A stretch of DNA of 64,000 nt from Clostridiales bacterium (GCA_017569285.1 CP069419.1:310001-374000), one strand, 5' to 3'; numbered from the stretch's first letter, positions 44,729-54,112 are shown. Program-made: numbers and translations. Notes: generated from the sequence alone by a model not told the origin.

Positions 44729-46447
44729 TTATGCCATCAGCGCCTTGCTGGCTTCACACAGCCGCCGGTTCAGTTCTTCCGCCTTTGCCTGCTCCGAATC
44801 ATTGCTGTTCACATACAGTTTGATCTTTGGCTCCGTTCCGGAAGGACGTACGCATACCCAGCATCCTTTTTCCAGTTCAAAGTACAGTACATCCGAAATG
44901 GGAAGCCCGGTCGGCTCTTCCGTTCCGCCTGACATCCTTGTTCCCTTCAGGTAATCGCGGACCGCTGTCACCTTCAGGCCGGCAATTTCCTTCGGCGGAT
45001 TGTTCCGCAGGCCGGTCATGATCTCTTTCATACGTGTCAGTCCGTCCTTTCCGGGCAGCGTTGTGGAGACCACATTCTCCACATAATAGCCGTATTCCCG
45101 GAAAATCTGCTGGACACGGTCATACAGGGTAATACCTTCCGCCATGCAGGCACAGGCAACCTCACTGATCAGCAGGCTCGCATTTACACCATCCTTGTCC
45201 CGGACAAATGTGCTGCTCAGGAAGCCATAGCTTTCCTCAAATCCGAACAGAAAGGTATAATCCCCGCTGTCCATAAACTGCTGGATCTTCTCGCCGATAA
45301 ACTTGAATCCGGTCAGCGTTTCGAAGAGTTTTACATGGAAGCTTTCGCAGATCCGGTTGGCCAGGCTGGTGGAAACAATGCTCTTGACAGCAGCCCCGTT
45401 GGCCGGCAGCGTTCCGCTTTTCTGCTTGCTGGAAAGGATGTAATGAAGCAGTACGCAGCCGATCTGGTTACCGCTCAGGAGATGCCACTCACCGGAACCG
45501 TCCTTAACGGCAACGCCCAGCCGGTCACAGTCGGGATCTGTCGCAAAGATCACGCTGGCGCCGACTTCTGCGGCTTTTTTGAATGCAAGCTCGTAAGCAC
45601 CCGGATCTTCCGGATTCGGGACCTTGATCGTGCTGAAATTCGGATCCGGCATTTCCTGTTCCTTCACCACCGCAACGTTGGTCAGCCCGATTTCCTTCAG
45701 CACACGGCGGACCGGTACGTTTCCGCTGCCATGAAGGGGCGTGTACACGATATTCAGCCTGGGACCTTCCTTCTTCAGCAGTTCCGGATTGATACTCAGC
45801 GTCTTGATTCTGGCAATATAGTCATCGTCCACTTCTTTGTTTCCGATGATTTTCAGCAGCCCTTTGTCCAGCGCTTCCTGCTCATCCATCAGGCGGCATT
45901 CGGTATACTTTGTGGCACGGATAACCCGGGTAATGCTTTCTGCGATTTCAGGAGCCACCTGGGCACCGTCTTCCCCGTATACCTTGTATCCGTTGTACTG
46001 GGGCGGATTATGGCTGGCCGTTATCACCACGCCGGCTGCCGCATGCAGATGCCGGACCGCAAAGCTCAGGACCGGAACCGGCCGCAGTGCGTCAAACAGG
46101 AAAGCCGGTACGCCTTCCGCGCACAGTACCAGGGCAGTATCCCTGGCGAATTCAGCGCTGAACCGCCGGCTGTCATAAGCAATGACGACACCGCGCGCCG
46201 CGTCTGCCGGGTTCTTCAGCAAATGCCCGGCCAGGCCTTTTGTCGCACGGCGGACATTATACTTATTCATCCGGTTCATACCGGCGCCAAGTACGCCGCG
46301 CATTCCGGCGGTACCGAAACTCAGTTCGGTATAAAAACGGTCTTCAATTTCCTTCTCATCATCCCGGATTTCCAGAAGTTCCCGAACCGTTTCCGCATCA
46401 TCCGCGAAGTCTTTCAGCCACTGTTCATAATTTTCACGAATCGTCAT
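44729..46447 (-). CDS. pgcA: Alpha-phosphoglucomutase/phospho-sugar mutase
   Basis: Interconverts glucose-1- and glucose-6-phosphate through a phosphoserine enzyme. The phosphoserine loop is TASHNPPQYNGYKVYG; the Mg site DPDCDRLGV and a C-terminal RPSGTEPKIKLYV phosphate-binding motif are all present. 572 aa. It could supply glucose-1-phosphate for the nearby glgCD pathway or UDP-glucose. Own promoter. Confidence 0.94.
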   Translation of the reverse strand: MTIRENYEQWLKDFADDAETVRELLEIRDDEKEIEDRFYTELSFGTAGMRGVLGAGMNRMNKYNVRRATKGLAGHLLKNPADAARGVVIAYDSRRFSAEFARDTALVLCAEGVPAFLFDALRPVPVLSFAVRHLHAAAGVVITASHNPPQYNGYKVYGEDGAQVAPEIAESITRVIRATKYTECRLMDEQEALDKGLLKIIGNKEVDDDYIARIKTLSINPELLKKEGPRLNIVYTPLHGSGNVPVRRVLKEIGLTNVAVVKEQEMPDPNFSTIKVPNPEDPGAYELAFKKAAEVGASVIFATDPDCDRLGVAVKDGSGEWHLLSGNQIGCVLLHYILSSKQKSGTLPANGAAVKSIVSTSLANRICESFHVKLFETLTGFKFIGEKIQQFMDSGDYTFLFGFEESYGFLSSTFVRDKDGVNASLLISEVACACMAEGITLYDRVQQIFREYGYYVENVVSTTLPGKDGLTRMKEIMTGLRNNPPKEIAGLKVTAVRDYLKGTRMSGGTEEPTGLPISDVLYFELEKGCWVCVRPSGTEPKIKLYVNSNDSEQAKAEELNRRLCEASKALMA

Positions 46448-46487
46448 ACTTCAGCATCCTTTCTGTCCGAGACATATACTTTATTTC

Positions 46488-46516
46488 ATTATAATGGGAT
46501 TCTTCCGGTTTGACAA
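46488..46516 (-). promoter_or_regulatory. Promoter of pgcA
   Basis: On the minus strand TTGTCA (46511-46516), 17 bases, TATAAT (46488-46493). The start codon is about 40 bases downstream. Confidence 0.75.
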
Positions 46517-46530
46517 GAACCATCCCCGGC

Positions 46531-48783
46531 TTACCGGCTCCAGCTGCGCCGCGCGGCGGGAAGAAACACGCGCCGCATCCAGTACCGCACATGTCCAGGC
46601 CGGCTGAGTTCTGACTTCAGGAGTACAGCCGTATCCCGGATAAATCCGGTATCCTCCTGTCCGGGCTGCATTGCGGAATACCGCAGCACCGATACAATCC
46701 TTCCGACCGGCTCAACCGATGTGGAGAACGGCCCCATCCGGTCAATCCGCCGGGTGAATGCAATCGGCGATTCCCCGTTCTTCCGGGTCAGGTTTTCAGC
46801 TGCAAACAGATCAGATACTTCCTGAATCCAGATCTCCGTCTTTTTTTCCTCCGATCCGGCCCGCTTTTCACGAAGCACCGGGGATGTCACCGTGATCCGG
46901 GCTGCCAGTGCGGTCAGCAGCAGGATTGCAAGCAAAATCAACCAGGGAAATCCGCCTGACCCGCCGTTGTCCGTACGCCCGGAATCGGAGTCCTGCGGCG
47001 GGACTGTCCCGGAATCCGGCGGACTCGTCGGTTCCGGTTCCGGCGTCGGATTCGGATGATCCGCTTCCGGGGTCGGCGTGGCATTCTCTGTGTTGGTTAT
47101 GGGATCCGGGGACGGAGCTGCGTCCGGTGCAGATGGGTTTTCCGGCGGCTGGGCGTTCTGTGATGCATTTCGTGTTTTGGGAGTCGCATCAAATGTCAGC
47201 CATCCGAAGCCCTTAAAACAGACTTCGGTCCACGCATGTGCGTTTTCTCCTGTTACCAGTGCCTCTCCGCCGGCACCCGGCTCCGCCAGGTATCCTTCCA
47301 CATACCGTGCCGGCAGTCCGGCCATCCGGCACAGCACTGTCATTGCCGACGCGAAATATGTACAGTATCCTTTCCGGGTCTGGAACAGAAACATGGTCAC
47401 AAAATCGATGTTCTCCGGATGTTCACTGACATCCAGGGTATAACGGCAGTTGTTCCTCAGCCAGTTCTGAATTGCGGCTGCCTTTTCATACGGGTTGCTG
47501 ACCCCTGCAGTGATCTTCCGGGCCAGGTCGTATACGGACTCTTCCAGATGATCCGGAAGTGCCGTATAGATCTCCGGAACATCTTCCCACCCCGTATCGC
47601 TCTTCGCAGCGCAGAAATCCAGCAGGGCTCCGATTCCTGCATCGTCGGAGGTAAACAATGGTGCCCGGACTGTATACGTATCCCCGTCCTGAAGATTCCG
47701 CGTAATGAAAATTTCGGATGCATCGGAAAAATAAGGAACCAGATCCGCTCCGGGAATCAGTTCCCGGACCCGCTGCGGTACAAAAAGCGTGGAGGGGCTT
47801 TCATTCAGCAGACGAATACGGATCGTTTCCGTTCCGCTCAGTGAATTCTGGATGGAATCCGGCGGCAGGCCCTGGTCAAACAGACGGCGCCTGTTGCTCT
47901 CCATCCGGCCGGACTGCCACAGATACCTGCGTCCGCCTGCTGTGTTGCCCCAGGAGCGCCCCGTATAGGCATCGTAAATTGTGCCGCGCAGATATGTGGT
48001 ACGCGGAGTGTTCACCTGCATAACCGGTGTTTTTTCCGGATTGGGTTTGCCGCCCAGCTGATCCTGTCCCTGCGGCGAATATCCGACTGCATAAAGCGAG
48101 AAAACATCCCGGGCTTCCGTAAAAAACAGGCGGTCCATAATCGCCTGGCGTATATCATCCGCCTTATTCTTCAACGCAGGCACTTCCGTACATCCCCCGC
48201 CCAGCAGGAAAGCAAGTACAGTGATCAGTGCAGCCCATGGGAGAACACGGAGTGCCGGGGTTTCTTCATTCCGGGTGATCAGGATCAGTGTCAGCACAGC
48301 TGCCAGGGCCGGGAGCATCCACGGAAGCAGATCCTGGCGCTCTGAAAACCATGTCATCAGTGCAACACCGATACAGAGCAGCAGGGACGGAAGGCATGTC
48401 GCCCTTCGGATTGTCACCGTGAAGCAGATCATGGTCATGGCGATCGTGGTAATCCGCATCGCCTGCCTGGCAATCAGCGGAAGCGCCGACTGGATTCCAT
48501 GCATCCGCAGGGCCATCGCCATCACATAATCCGACATCATCCGGGATCCGCTTCCTGTCAGCCAGACCAGTAATCCGGCCAGTCCGGCCCCAGTCACCGC
48601 GATCACTGATATCCGATGCAGGCAGGCAGCTTCCAGCACGATGATAATGGCTGCGGAAAGGAGCAGCATCCCCGAATCAAAGAGAGAGGGATCCATCACG
48701 CCAAGCAGCGGCATGATCAGTCCGGCAGACAAAAGAAAAGCAATCAGCGCATGGACTGCCCTTGCGCGGATTTTCATGCCCAT
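46531..48783 (-). CDS. Membrane transglutaminase-like protein (TgpA type)
   Basis: 750 aa. Several N-terminal membrane helices (about residues 10-200), then an extracytoplasmic transglutaminase-like core with Cys in KGYCTYFASAMT, His in ENAHAWTEV and Asp in FDATP (a complete Cys-His-Asp triad), followed by a Pro-rich linker, a final helix and a cytoplasmic tail. Third gene of the moxR-DUF58 operon, 33 bases after DUF58. Substrates of TgpA-type proteins are generally unknown. Confidence 0.88.
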   Translation of the reverse strand: MGMKIRARAVHALIAFLLSAGLIMPLLGVMDPSLFDSGMLLLSAAIIIVLEAACLHRISVIAVTGAGLAGLLVWLTGSGSRMMSDYVMAMALRMHGIQSALPLIARQAMRITTIAMTMICFTVTIRRATCLPSLLLCIGVALMTWFSERQDLLPWMLPALAAVLTLILITRNEETPALRVLPWAALITVLAFLLGGGCTEVPALKNKADDIRQAIMDRLFFTEARDVFSLYAVGYSPQGQDQLGGKPNPEKTPVMQVNTPRTTYLRGTIYDAYTGRSWGNTAGGRRYLWQSGRMESNRRRLFDQGLPPDSIQNSLSGTETIRIRLLNESPSTLFVPQRVRELIPGADLVPYFSDASEIFITRNLQDGDTYTVRAPLFTSDDAGIGALLDFCAAKSDTGWEDVPEIYTALPDHLEESVYDLARKITAGVSNPYEKAAAIQNWLRNNCRYTLDVSEHPENIDFVTMFLFQTRKGYCTYFASAMTVLCRMAGLPARYVEGYLAEPGAGGEALVTGENAHAWTEVCFKGFGWLTFDATPKTRNASQNAQPPENPSAPDAAPSPDPITNTENATPTPEADHPNPTPEPEPTSPPDSGTVPPQDSDSGRTDNGGSGGFPWLILLAILLLTALAARITVTSPVLREKRAGSEEKKTEIWIQEVSDLFAAENLTRKNGESPIAFTRRIDRMGPFSTSVEPVGRIVSVLRYSAMQPGQEDTGFIRDTAVLLKSELSRPGHVRYWMRRVFLPAARRSWSR

Positions 48784-48816
48784 CCGGTCTCCCTCCTTCC
48801 CGAATCCAAATCCCGT

Positions 48817-49971
48817 TTACCCGGCATTCGGCGTCACATAGGCTACTTCGATCTCACTGTGCTGCAGCCTTGATATCAGAGGCAGCACGTTCGCGTCTTC
48901 CGGGGTGGATGTCACCAGGTACAGGCGCAGGTTGGGGCCGGTCCTGTGAATCCGGGTCATGATATCCACCATCGCATAGTTCAGACGTGCTGTTACCACT
49001 GCCACGCAGCCGACTTTGCTCATCCGGCTGCTTTCCATCTGAAGCACCCGTTCAAACCGGTCTGTTTCAGAAAAATCGACTCCGGCAAGATACTTCAGTG
49101 CAATAGTCGTACCAATGCTGCGGTCCGCCTCTGCCGGCCTGCTGCCGGTGAGCGGCATCCGGATTTCGTGGTCTGTCCGCATCTGGGCAGAAAACAGGGA
49201 TGCTGCTGTCTCAAGCAGCGTGTCCCGGATATCGGCTTCCGCCTGGGAATCTCCATGGAACGGCGGCCTCGAGCAATCCATCAGGATCAGGACCTCCTGC
49301 AGCAGGGGCTCTTCAAACTTCCGCACAATCAGTTCCTGTTTTCTGGCTGAAAGCTTCCAGTGGATTTTCTTCATCGCGTCACCGGGCTGGTAGGCCCGGA
49401 TATCAGAAGGAGCATTCAGATCCTCATTGGCCCGCGCCATCAGTTCACTGCCGGGATCGCCGGGCGCCATCACCAGCGGGTCCACATCAAAAACGCGCGG
49501 AAGCACCGTCAGTGAATAAACCGTCTCATCCGGACGGATCACCCGCTGGAACATTCCCAGCATATCTTCTATCATGCAGGTTTGTATTCCTGATGTGTAA
49601 ATGCCCACATGTGCAGCATCAATCGGCATCCGAAGGCTCTGAACGCGGCCGGGAATATCCTTCAGCCGGATCTTCCGGCTATCCCCGCCGCTCATGGACG
49701 GGATTTCCAGGATCACAGGTGCGACCGGAATCCACCCGCCGTGGCTCACTCCCAGCACAAGCGTGGTATGTTCTCCCCGGTAAACCGTCTGGTCCTCTAT
49801 CTCAGCGGTAATACGAACAGTCGCGGAAGCCCATATTACGCTGATCAGGCAAACAAATACCGTCAGCGCAACCATGATTGCGAGAACAAACAGCAGTGTG
49901 CTGCCGGTCGACATCGCCGCGGTCAGCAGCATCGCAAACAGCCCGGCCGGCATCATCAGATGGCTCTTCAT
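48817..49971 (-). CDS. DUF58 domain protein
   Basis: 384 aa. N-terminal hydrophobic helices, then an Ig-like region and the DUF58 signature AYQPGDAMKKIHWKLSARK; the vWA-like core begins VLILMDCSRPP. In other species DUF58 proteins work with MoxR ATPases, as the gene order here suggests. Overlaps moxR by four bases. Confidence 0.9.
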   Translation of the reverse strand: MKSHLMMPAGLFAMLLTAAMSTGSTLLFVLAIMVALTVFVCLISVIWASATVRITAEIEDQTVYRGEHTTLVLGVSHGGWIPVAPVILEIPSMSGGDSRKIRLKDIPGRVQSLRMPIDAAHVGIYTSGIQTCMIEDMLGMFQRVIRPDETVYSLTVLPRVFDVDPLVMAPGDPGSELMARANEDLNAPSDIRAYQPGDAMKKIHWKLSARKQELIVRKFEEPLLQEVLILMDCSRPPFHGDSQAEADIRDTLLETAASLFSAQMRTDHEIRMPLTGSRPAEADRSIGTTIALKYLAGVDFSETDRFERVLQMESSRMSKVGCVAVVTARLNYAMVDIMTRIHRTGPNLRLYLVTSTPEDANVLPLISRLQHSEIEVAYVTPNAG

Positions 49972-50912
49972 AATTTAACGGGGACCGCGGTGTTCTGCAG
50001 AATGTTCAGCAGAATCTGCTCCGTCTGGATCCCTTTCATTTTTGTTTCCGGTGAAAGGACCATCCTGTGGGCAAGAACCGGAAGGAACATGTGCTGGATA
50101 TCCTCCGGAAGCACAAAATCCCGGTCGTCCAGCAGCGCGCAGGCCTGGCCCCCGCGCAGCAGTGCAATGGCCGCCCGCGTGGATGCCCCCAGTGTGAAGG
50201 AAGGATCCTCACGGGTCGCGGCTGCCAGTGTCGCCACATAGGATCTTACCTCCGGTGAACAGTAAACCCGCGTCACCTGGTCCTGCATGGCAATCACATC
50301 CTGGGCGCTGCAGACAGGTTCAATCGTTGCCATTGGCGGAATGCTTCCGGAATAGCGCTCCAGGACATCCATTTCCTGCTGGACAGTCGGGTATCCGATG
50401 GATATACGCAGGAAGAACCGGTCAACCTGGGCTTCCGGCAGCGGATAAGTTCCGACAAATTCTCCGGGGTTCTGGGTGGCAAGCACAATAAACGGCCGCG
50501 GCAGCGGGTGGGTTTCCCCGTCCACTGTTACCTGATGCTCTTCCATAACCTCCAGCAGGGCGGACTGGGTTTTGGGGCTGGTACGGTTGATCTCATCCGC
50601 CAGAACGATCTGGCTCATTACTGCCCCTTCCCGATATTCCATTTCACCTGTCTTGATGTTGATCAGGGTGTAGCCGGTTACATCCGACGGCATCAGATCC
50701 GGCGTAAACTGAATTCTCCGGAATGTACAGTCCAGTGACCGGGCCAGCGCGCTGGCCAGTGTCGTCTTCCCGACGCCCGGCACATCTTCAATCAGCACAT
50801 GGCCTTTGCACAGCAATGCAATCAGCGCATATTCAACGGCTTCCTCCTTGCCGACAATCGCCTTGCCGATATTCTGCTGCAGCGACATAATCATACGTCC
50901 TGGATTCAGCAT
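49968..50912 (-). CDS. MoxR family AAA+ ATPase
   Basis: 314 aa AAA+ protein thought to assist maturation of partner complexes. Walker A GVGKTT follows LIEDVP; Walker B is VLADEINRT and sensor IVLATQNPGEFVGTYPLPE. Start ATG at 50912, with a GGAGG site about 12 bases upstream. First gene of the moxR-DUF58-transglutaminase operon. Confidence 0.94.
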   Translation of the reverse strand: MLNPGRMIMSLQQNIGKAIVGKEEAVEYALIALLCKGHVLIEDVPGVGKTTLASALARSLDCTFRRIQFTPDLMPSDVTGYTLINIKTGEMEYREGAVMSQIVLADEINRTSPKTQSALLEVMEEHQVTVDGETHPLPRPFIVLATQNPGEFVGTYPLPEAQVDRFFLRISIGYPTVQQEMDVLERYSGSIPPMATIEPVCSAQDVIAMQDQVTRVYCSPEVRSYVATLAAATREDPSFTLGASTRAAIALLRGGQACALLDDRDFVLPEDIQHMFLPVLAHRMVLSPETKMKGIQTEQILLNILQNTAVPVKL

Positions 50913-50961
50913 GAACCTGCGCCCCCTCCGGAAAGAAAATTACAATGGAATCAACTTGAGT

Positions 50962-50990
50962 ATTATACCTGTAATTGATGAAAACATCAA
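50962..50990 (-). promoter_or_regulatory. Promoter of moxR-DUF58-tgpA-like operon
   Basis: Minus strand TTGATG (50985-50990), 17 bases, TATAAT (50962-50967). Its -35 shares an inverted repeat with the opposite promoter. Confidence 0.78.
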
Positions 50991-51003
50991 GATGTTGTAT
51001 AAT
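50975..51003 (+). promoter_or_regulatory. Promoter of the small ORF-acpS unit
   Basis: TTGATG (50975-50980), 17 bases, TATAAT (50998-51003). The two divergent -35 boxes form TTGATG-AAAA-CATCAA (50975-50990). Confidence 0.78.
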
Positions 51004-51047
51004 GCTGCCAGCCGATGCAACATCTGATAGTAAGGAGGCCGAACTCC

Positions 51048-51158
51048 GTGTGGGATATCCGGGTCGTGGATGAAACCCCGGCCGGGAATGATGCAGCCGC
51101 CCTGGCCCGCAGCGGTGCGGCTTGCCTAAGGCCGGCGGTTCTTCGCTACCTGCGGTAA
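51048..51158 (+). CDS. Possible 36-residue peptide before acpS
   Basis: A GTG-started frame of 36 codons, nine bases after AAGGAGG. It starts MWDIRVVDETPAGN and ends LRPAVLRYLR; it has one cysteine and no membrane segment. It lies at the 5' end of the transcript that carries acpS, 26 bases upstream of it. Could be a real small protein, a leader peptide, or a decayed gene; no family recognised. Confidence 0.5.
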   Translation: MWDIRVVDETPAGNDAAALARSGAACLRPAVLRYLR

Positions 51159-51184
51159 TGTATCCGTCAGAGGGGTGAATGGAT

Positions 51185-51547
51185 ATGTGTAACGGTATTG
51201 GAATTGATCTTTGTGAAATCTCCCGAATGGAAAAGCTGATGGCGGATGAACGGTTCATGAACCGCTGGTTTACGCCGGATGAAATCCGTTATGTTCACAC
51301 CAAGGGGAAAGGTGCCGCACAGACGCTGGCCGGCCTTTTTGCGGCCCGCGAAGCCCTGGCTAAGGCGCTGGGATCCGGAATTGATTTTAACCTGAAGGAG
51401 GCAGAAATCCTCCATACGCAGACCGGAACCCCGTATTTCCGCCTGAACGGCCGTCTGGCAGAAAGGACCGCCGGGAGCCGGATCCTTTTAAGCATTACGC
51501 ATGATGCCGGAGTCGCAGCCGCTGTCTGCATCCTGGAACAGGAATAA
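51185..51547 (+). CDS. acpS: Holo-[acyl-carrier-protein] synthase
   Basis: Transfers phosphopantetheine from CoA to acyl carrier protein. GIGIDLCEISR near the start and LAGLFAAREALAKALG (the metal/CoA-binding region, where most read AKEA) are diagnostic. 120 aa from the ATG at 51185, which has GAGGGG nine bases upstream; an ATG at 51179 is the alternative. Confidence 0.93.
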   Translation: MCNGIGIDLCEISRMEKLMADERFMNRWFTPDEIRYVHTKGKGAAQTLAGLFAAREALAKALGSGIDFNLKEAEILHTQTGTPYFRLNGRLAERTAGSRILLSITHDAGVAAAVCILEQE

Positions 51548-51585
51548 AAAAGGAACCGGCTATGCTATGCCGGTTCCCTGATTTT
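51546..51585. terminator. Bidirectional terminator between acpS and the MBL-fold gene
   Basis: GGAACCGGC (51552-51560) pairs GCCGGTTCC (51569-51577) with an eight-base loop. T runs follow in both directions (51582-51585 on plus, 51546-51551 on minus). Confidence 0.88.
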
Positions 51586-51596
51586 GTATACCCCTG

Positions 51597-52241
51597 TCAC
51601 TGCCGGAACAGCACTGCCTGCGGCTGGCATTCCATATCGCCGGATGTAACCCTGAGCGCTTCCGCATCCTGTAATACTGCCTTTCCGGAATAAGCTTTCA
51701 GGAAATCCTCCGGTCCGGAAATGGGCCATCCGGAAATATACTGTGTTTTATAGTGCATCGGCAGGACCGTGCGGGCCTCCAGGATTTTAGCTGTTTCAGC
51801 CGCCTGTTTCCCGTCAATCGTAAAGAAGCCACCGACCGGAACCATCAGGATATCAGGCCGGAACAATTTCCGGATTTGTTCTTCATTCAGCGCACAGCCC
51901 AGGTCACCCAGATGAACCACCCGCAGTCCTTCTGCTTCGATCAGGAACAGCAATGTTGTTCCTCTTTTTTTGCCTTCTTCGTCATCATGGTACCCGGCGA
52001 TGGCAGTAATCCGGATCATCGGGTCCGGGGAGAATGTCCCTTCCCCGCTGATCACAGCCGGATGGCCGGTGATGTTCTCCACCGCATTGTGATCCCGATG
52101 TCCGTGGGAAACAAGGACCGCGTCCGCTTTTACCGCTTCAACCGGGTAGCCGCAGGAACTGTCATAAGGATCCGTTGCAATCCGGAATCCGCTTTCCGTT
52201 TCAATCAGGAATTCTGCGTGATGAATCTGCCGGATAACCAT
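51597..52241 (-). CDS. MBL-fold metallo-hydrolase (UlaG-like)
   Basis: 214 aa metallo-beta-lactamase fold with the metal motif VSHGHRDHNAVENI (HxHxDH), H in GYHDDEEG, D in VVHLGDLGCAL and H in VLPMHYKTQ. Such small UlaG-like enzymes have many substrates, so none is assigned. Follows the 163-aa unknown gene by one base. Confidence 0.88.
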   Translation of the reverse strand: MVIRQIHHAEFLIETESGFRIATDPYDSSCGYPVEAVKADAVLVSHGHRDHNAVENITGHPAVISGEGTFSPDPMIRITAIAGYHDDEEGKKRGTTLLFLIEAEGLRVVHLGDLGCALNEEQIRKLFRPDILMVPVGGFFTIDGKQAAETAKILEARTVLPMHYKTQYISGWPISGPEDFLKAYSGKAVLQDAEALRVTSGDMECQPQAVLFRQ

Positions 52242-52242
52242 A

Positions 52243-52734
52243 TCATTTCCCTCCGCCGAAAAAAGTCATATGCACAGCCGGAATTCCCTGATGGCCGCGG
52301 AGCCGTTCTGCCCACCGGGCATGCAGTTTCCGGCATGCTTCCTCATAGGATTCCCGGCTTTCCTCTCCTGCTTTCAGCAGCATCCTCTCGGTGTTCCCGT
52401 CTGAAGGGGCCAGATGGTTCCGATGTCGTTCCAGCAGGCTTCTGCAGCATGCAGCTGCCGGGCCGGTTGTACACTCCTCCGGAATGAATCCGGGCAGAAA
52501 TACGCCGTCTTTGCGGTCCAGCAGAATCCATCCGCCTTCCCTTACCAGCTTCCATCCAGCCTTACCCGCCCGGTTGATGAAATCATTCAGCGTGTTCTCT
52601 GAAGCTGCTGCAGGAAGGTCGGTAGCATACAGCCATTCTTCGGACCGGCTTCGCCGGAGCACTGCGGGACGTTCCGTTTCCAGGGCGTCCAGAATACTCC
52701 TCAGTTCTTCACGAAAAGGATTCACAGAGATCAT
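52243..52734 (-). CDS. Hypothetical protein of unknown function
   Basis: 163 aa, no signal or membrane helix, no family recognised. Contains an aromatic stretch (WKLVREGGWILLDRKDG) and a cysteine pair (AACCRSLLERH), and ends HMTFFGGGK. It lies between a CapA-like gene and an MBL-fold gene with gaps of 9 and 1 bases, so probably co-transcribed with both. Confidence 0.72.
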   Translation of the reverse strand: MISVNPFREELRSILDALETERPAVLRRSRSEEWLYATDLPAAASENTLNDFINRAGKAGWKLVREGGWILLDRKDGVFLPGFIPEECTTGPAAACCRSLLERHRNHLAPSDGNTERMLLKAGEESRESYEEACRKLHARWAERLRGHQGIPAVHMTFFGGGK

Positions 52735-52743
52735 TTTCCCTTC

Positions 52744-54102
52744 CTATCGTTCTGACAGCGGAGAACCGGCCAGGGCACTCCGCACAGCCTCTGCTGCCTT
52801 GTCCATGTTTTTGATCTGTTCGTTGTCCATTCCGTCCGGCGGGGTCCGGTTGGCGGCAAGGCACCGGTAATAGTACTGGCCGTCCTGCCGGTACCGCCAT
52901 GTATAAAGCGGCGTATACTCCGGCTGTTCCACTGCAGCTTTACCGTCCCGGGTCATATGAATGCGGACGTGCAGCAGGTACCCGGAAATCCTCCTGATAT
53001 TGGAGCGGTCTCCGCTCAGTACGGTTCCCAGGCTCCAGATACACAGGATCTCTTTTTCATTTCCGTCCGGCTGCTGTACAGTAAGATACTCTGCCGCCTG
53101 CGGAACCCGGCTTCCGGCTCCGATAATCAGGTCTGCCCCCGCATCCGCAATGCTCTGGGCCAGCGCTTTCTGGGCTTTATCCGGCGTTTTTCCGACCTTG
53201 CCCCAGTTCATCAGGACAATCACCGCTTCCGCGCCGCGGTTCCGGGCTTCGGTAATATCTGCTGCAATCCGTTCGCTTTCTGCCGCCGGCACAGTATCGG
53301 ATTCTTCCTTTTTATCCATTTTCTTCCGGGTGGAAGCAGAAACGGTGTCCGTATATGACAGAATCGAAATCCGGATTCCCTGAACCACAGTGATGCTGAC
53401 CCGTTCCCGGTCTCCGGATTCGAATATTCCGGCCGGTGAAATACCGTTTTCCCTCAGGTTTGTCCGGGTGGAGGAAACTCCGCCGCTTTCCTTGGCCCAT
53501 GCGTTGGCAAATCCGCATGCTGCAACCTGGAAACCGGCATTTTTCAGGACCCTGGCCACGGAAGACGGTGTAACCGTATCGGAGACCTTTTCCTCGTCGC
53601 TGATGATATTTTCCAGGAAAACCGCATTCAGATCAGACCGGATTTCATTTTTCAGAAGGCTCAAAACATCCGAGAAATCATATGTCCTGGAATCTGAAAG
53701 GTAGCTGTTTTTCCGGACTTCGCCGTCCATTGCCACCGTACCGGCCACCGTCATGGTAAAGCTCCGTTCGGCAGCTGCAGTCACCGGAGTGGCTTCCGGC
53801 GGTGCGGAAACACCGGATGCAGTTTCATGCAGAAGATCAGCTGTTTCGTTGTCCCGGTCCGGTTCCGGAGTATTTCCCGGCTTGCCGGTAACTTCATCCG
53901 GGCCGGTATAGCTTTCTTCCAGATTCAGGGGATTCATTCCGGCACCGGTCAGGTCAATGGACCTGCCGGAGGAAAACCGGATCAGGATCATAACCGATCC
54001 GATCAGAACCAGAAGGGTCACTACTAGCATCACCCGCGTACCGAGTGATACCTTCCTGTTCCCCGGATCCTTCACCGGTTTCACCTCCATTTTCTCTGCC
54101 AC
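52744..54102 (-). CDS. Degenerate CapA-like (PGA_cap) membrane-anchored protein
   Basis: 452 aa with one N-terminal membrane helix (about residues 24-42) and an outside region resembling the CapA/PgsA capsule-synthesis fold of the metallophosphoesterase superfamily. In ordinary CapA the metal motifs are GD near the start, NNH, HWG and GxHPH. Here they read AGTVAM (120-125), FANAW (198-202), MNWGKV and GAGSRVPQ, so the catalytic His and Asp residues appear lost. Likely a binding or scaffold role. Start is GTG at 54102 or a GTG nine codons in, which has GGAGG upstream. Confidence 0.78.
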   Translation of the reverse strand: MAEKMEVKPVKDPGNRKVSLGTRVMLVVTLLVLIGSVMILIRFSSGRSIDLTGAGMNPLNLEESYTGPDEVTGKPGNTPEPDRDNETADLLHETASGVSAPPEATPVTAAAERSFTMTVAGTVAMDGEVRKNSYLSDSRTYDFSDVLSLLKNEIRSDLNAVFLENIISDEEKVSDTVTPSSVARVLKNAGFQVAACGFANAWAKESGGVSSTRTNLRENGISPAGIFESGDRERVSITVVQGIRISILSYTDTVSASTRKKMDKKEESDTVPAAESERIAADITEARNRGAEAVIVLMNWGKVGKTPDKAQKALAQSIADAGADLIIGAGSRVPQAAEYLTVQQPDGNEKEILCIWSLGTVLSGDRSNIRRISGYLLHVRIHMTRDGKAAVEQPEYTPLYTWRYRQDGQYYYRCLAANRTPPDGMDNEQIKNMDKAAEAVRSALAGSPLSER

Positions 54103-54112
54103 AGCCGGAAAA

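Noticed and set aside
51030-51160. Structured RNA (6S, SRP or RNase P type) before acpS
   Set aside because: No conserved core of those RNAs was found and the stretch reads as an ORF with a ribosome site.
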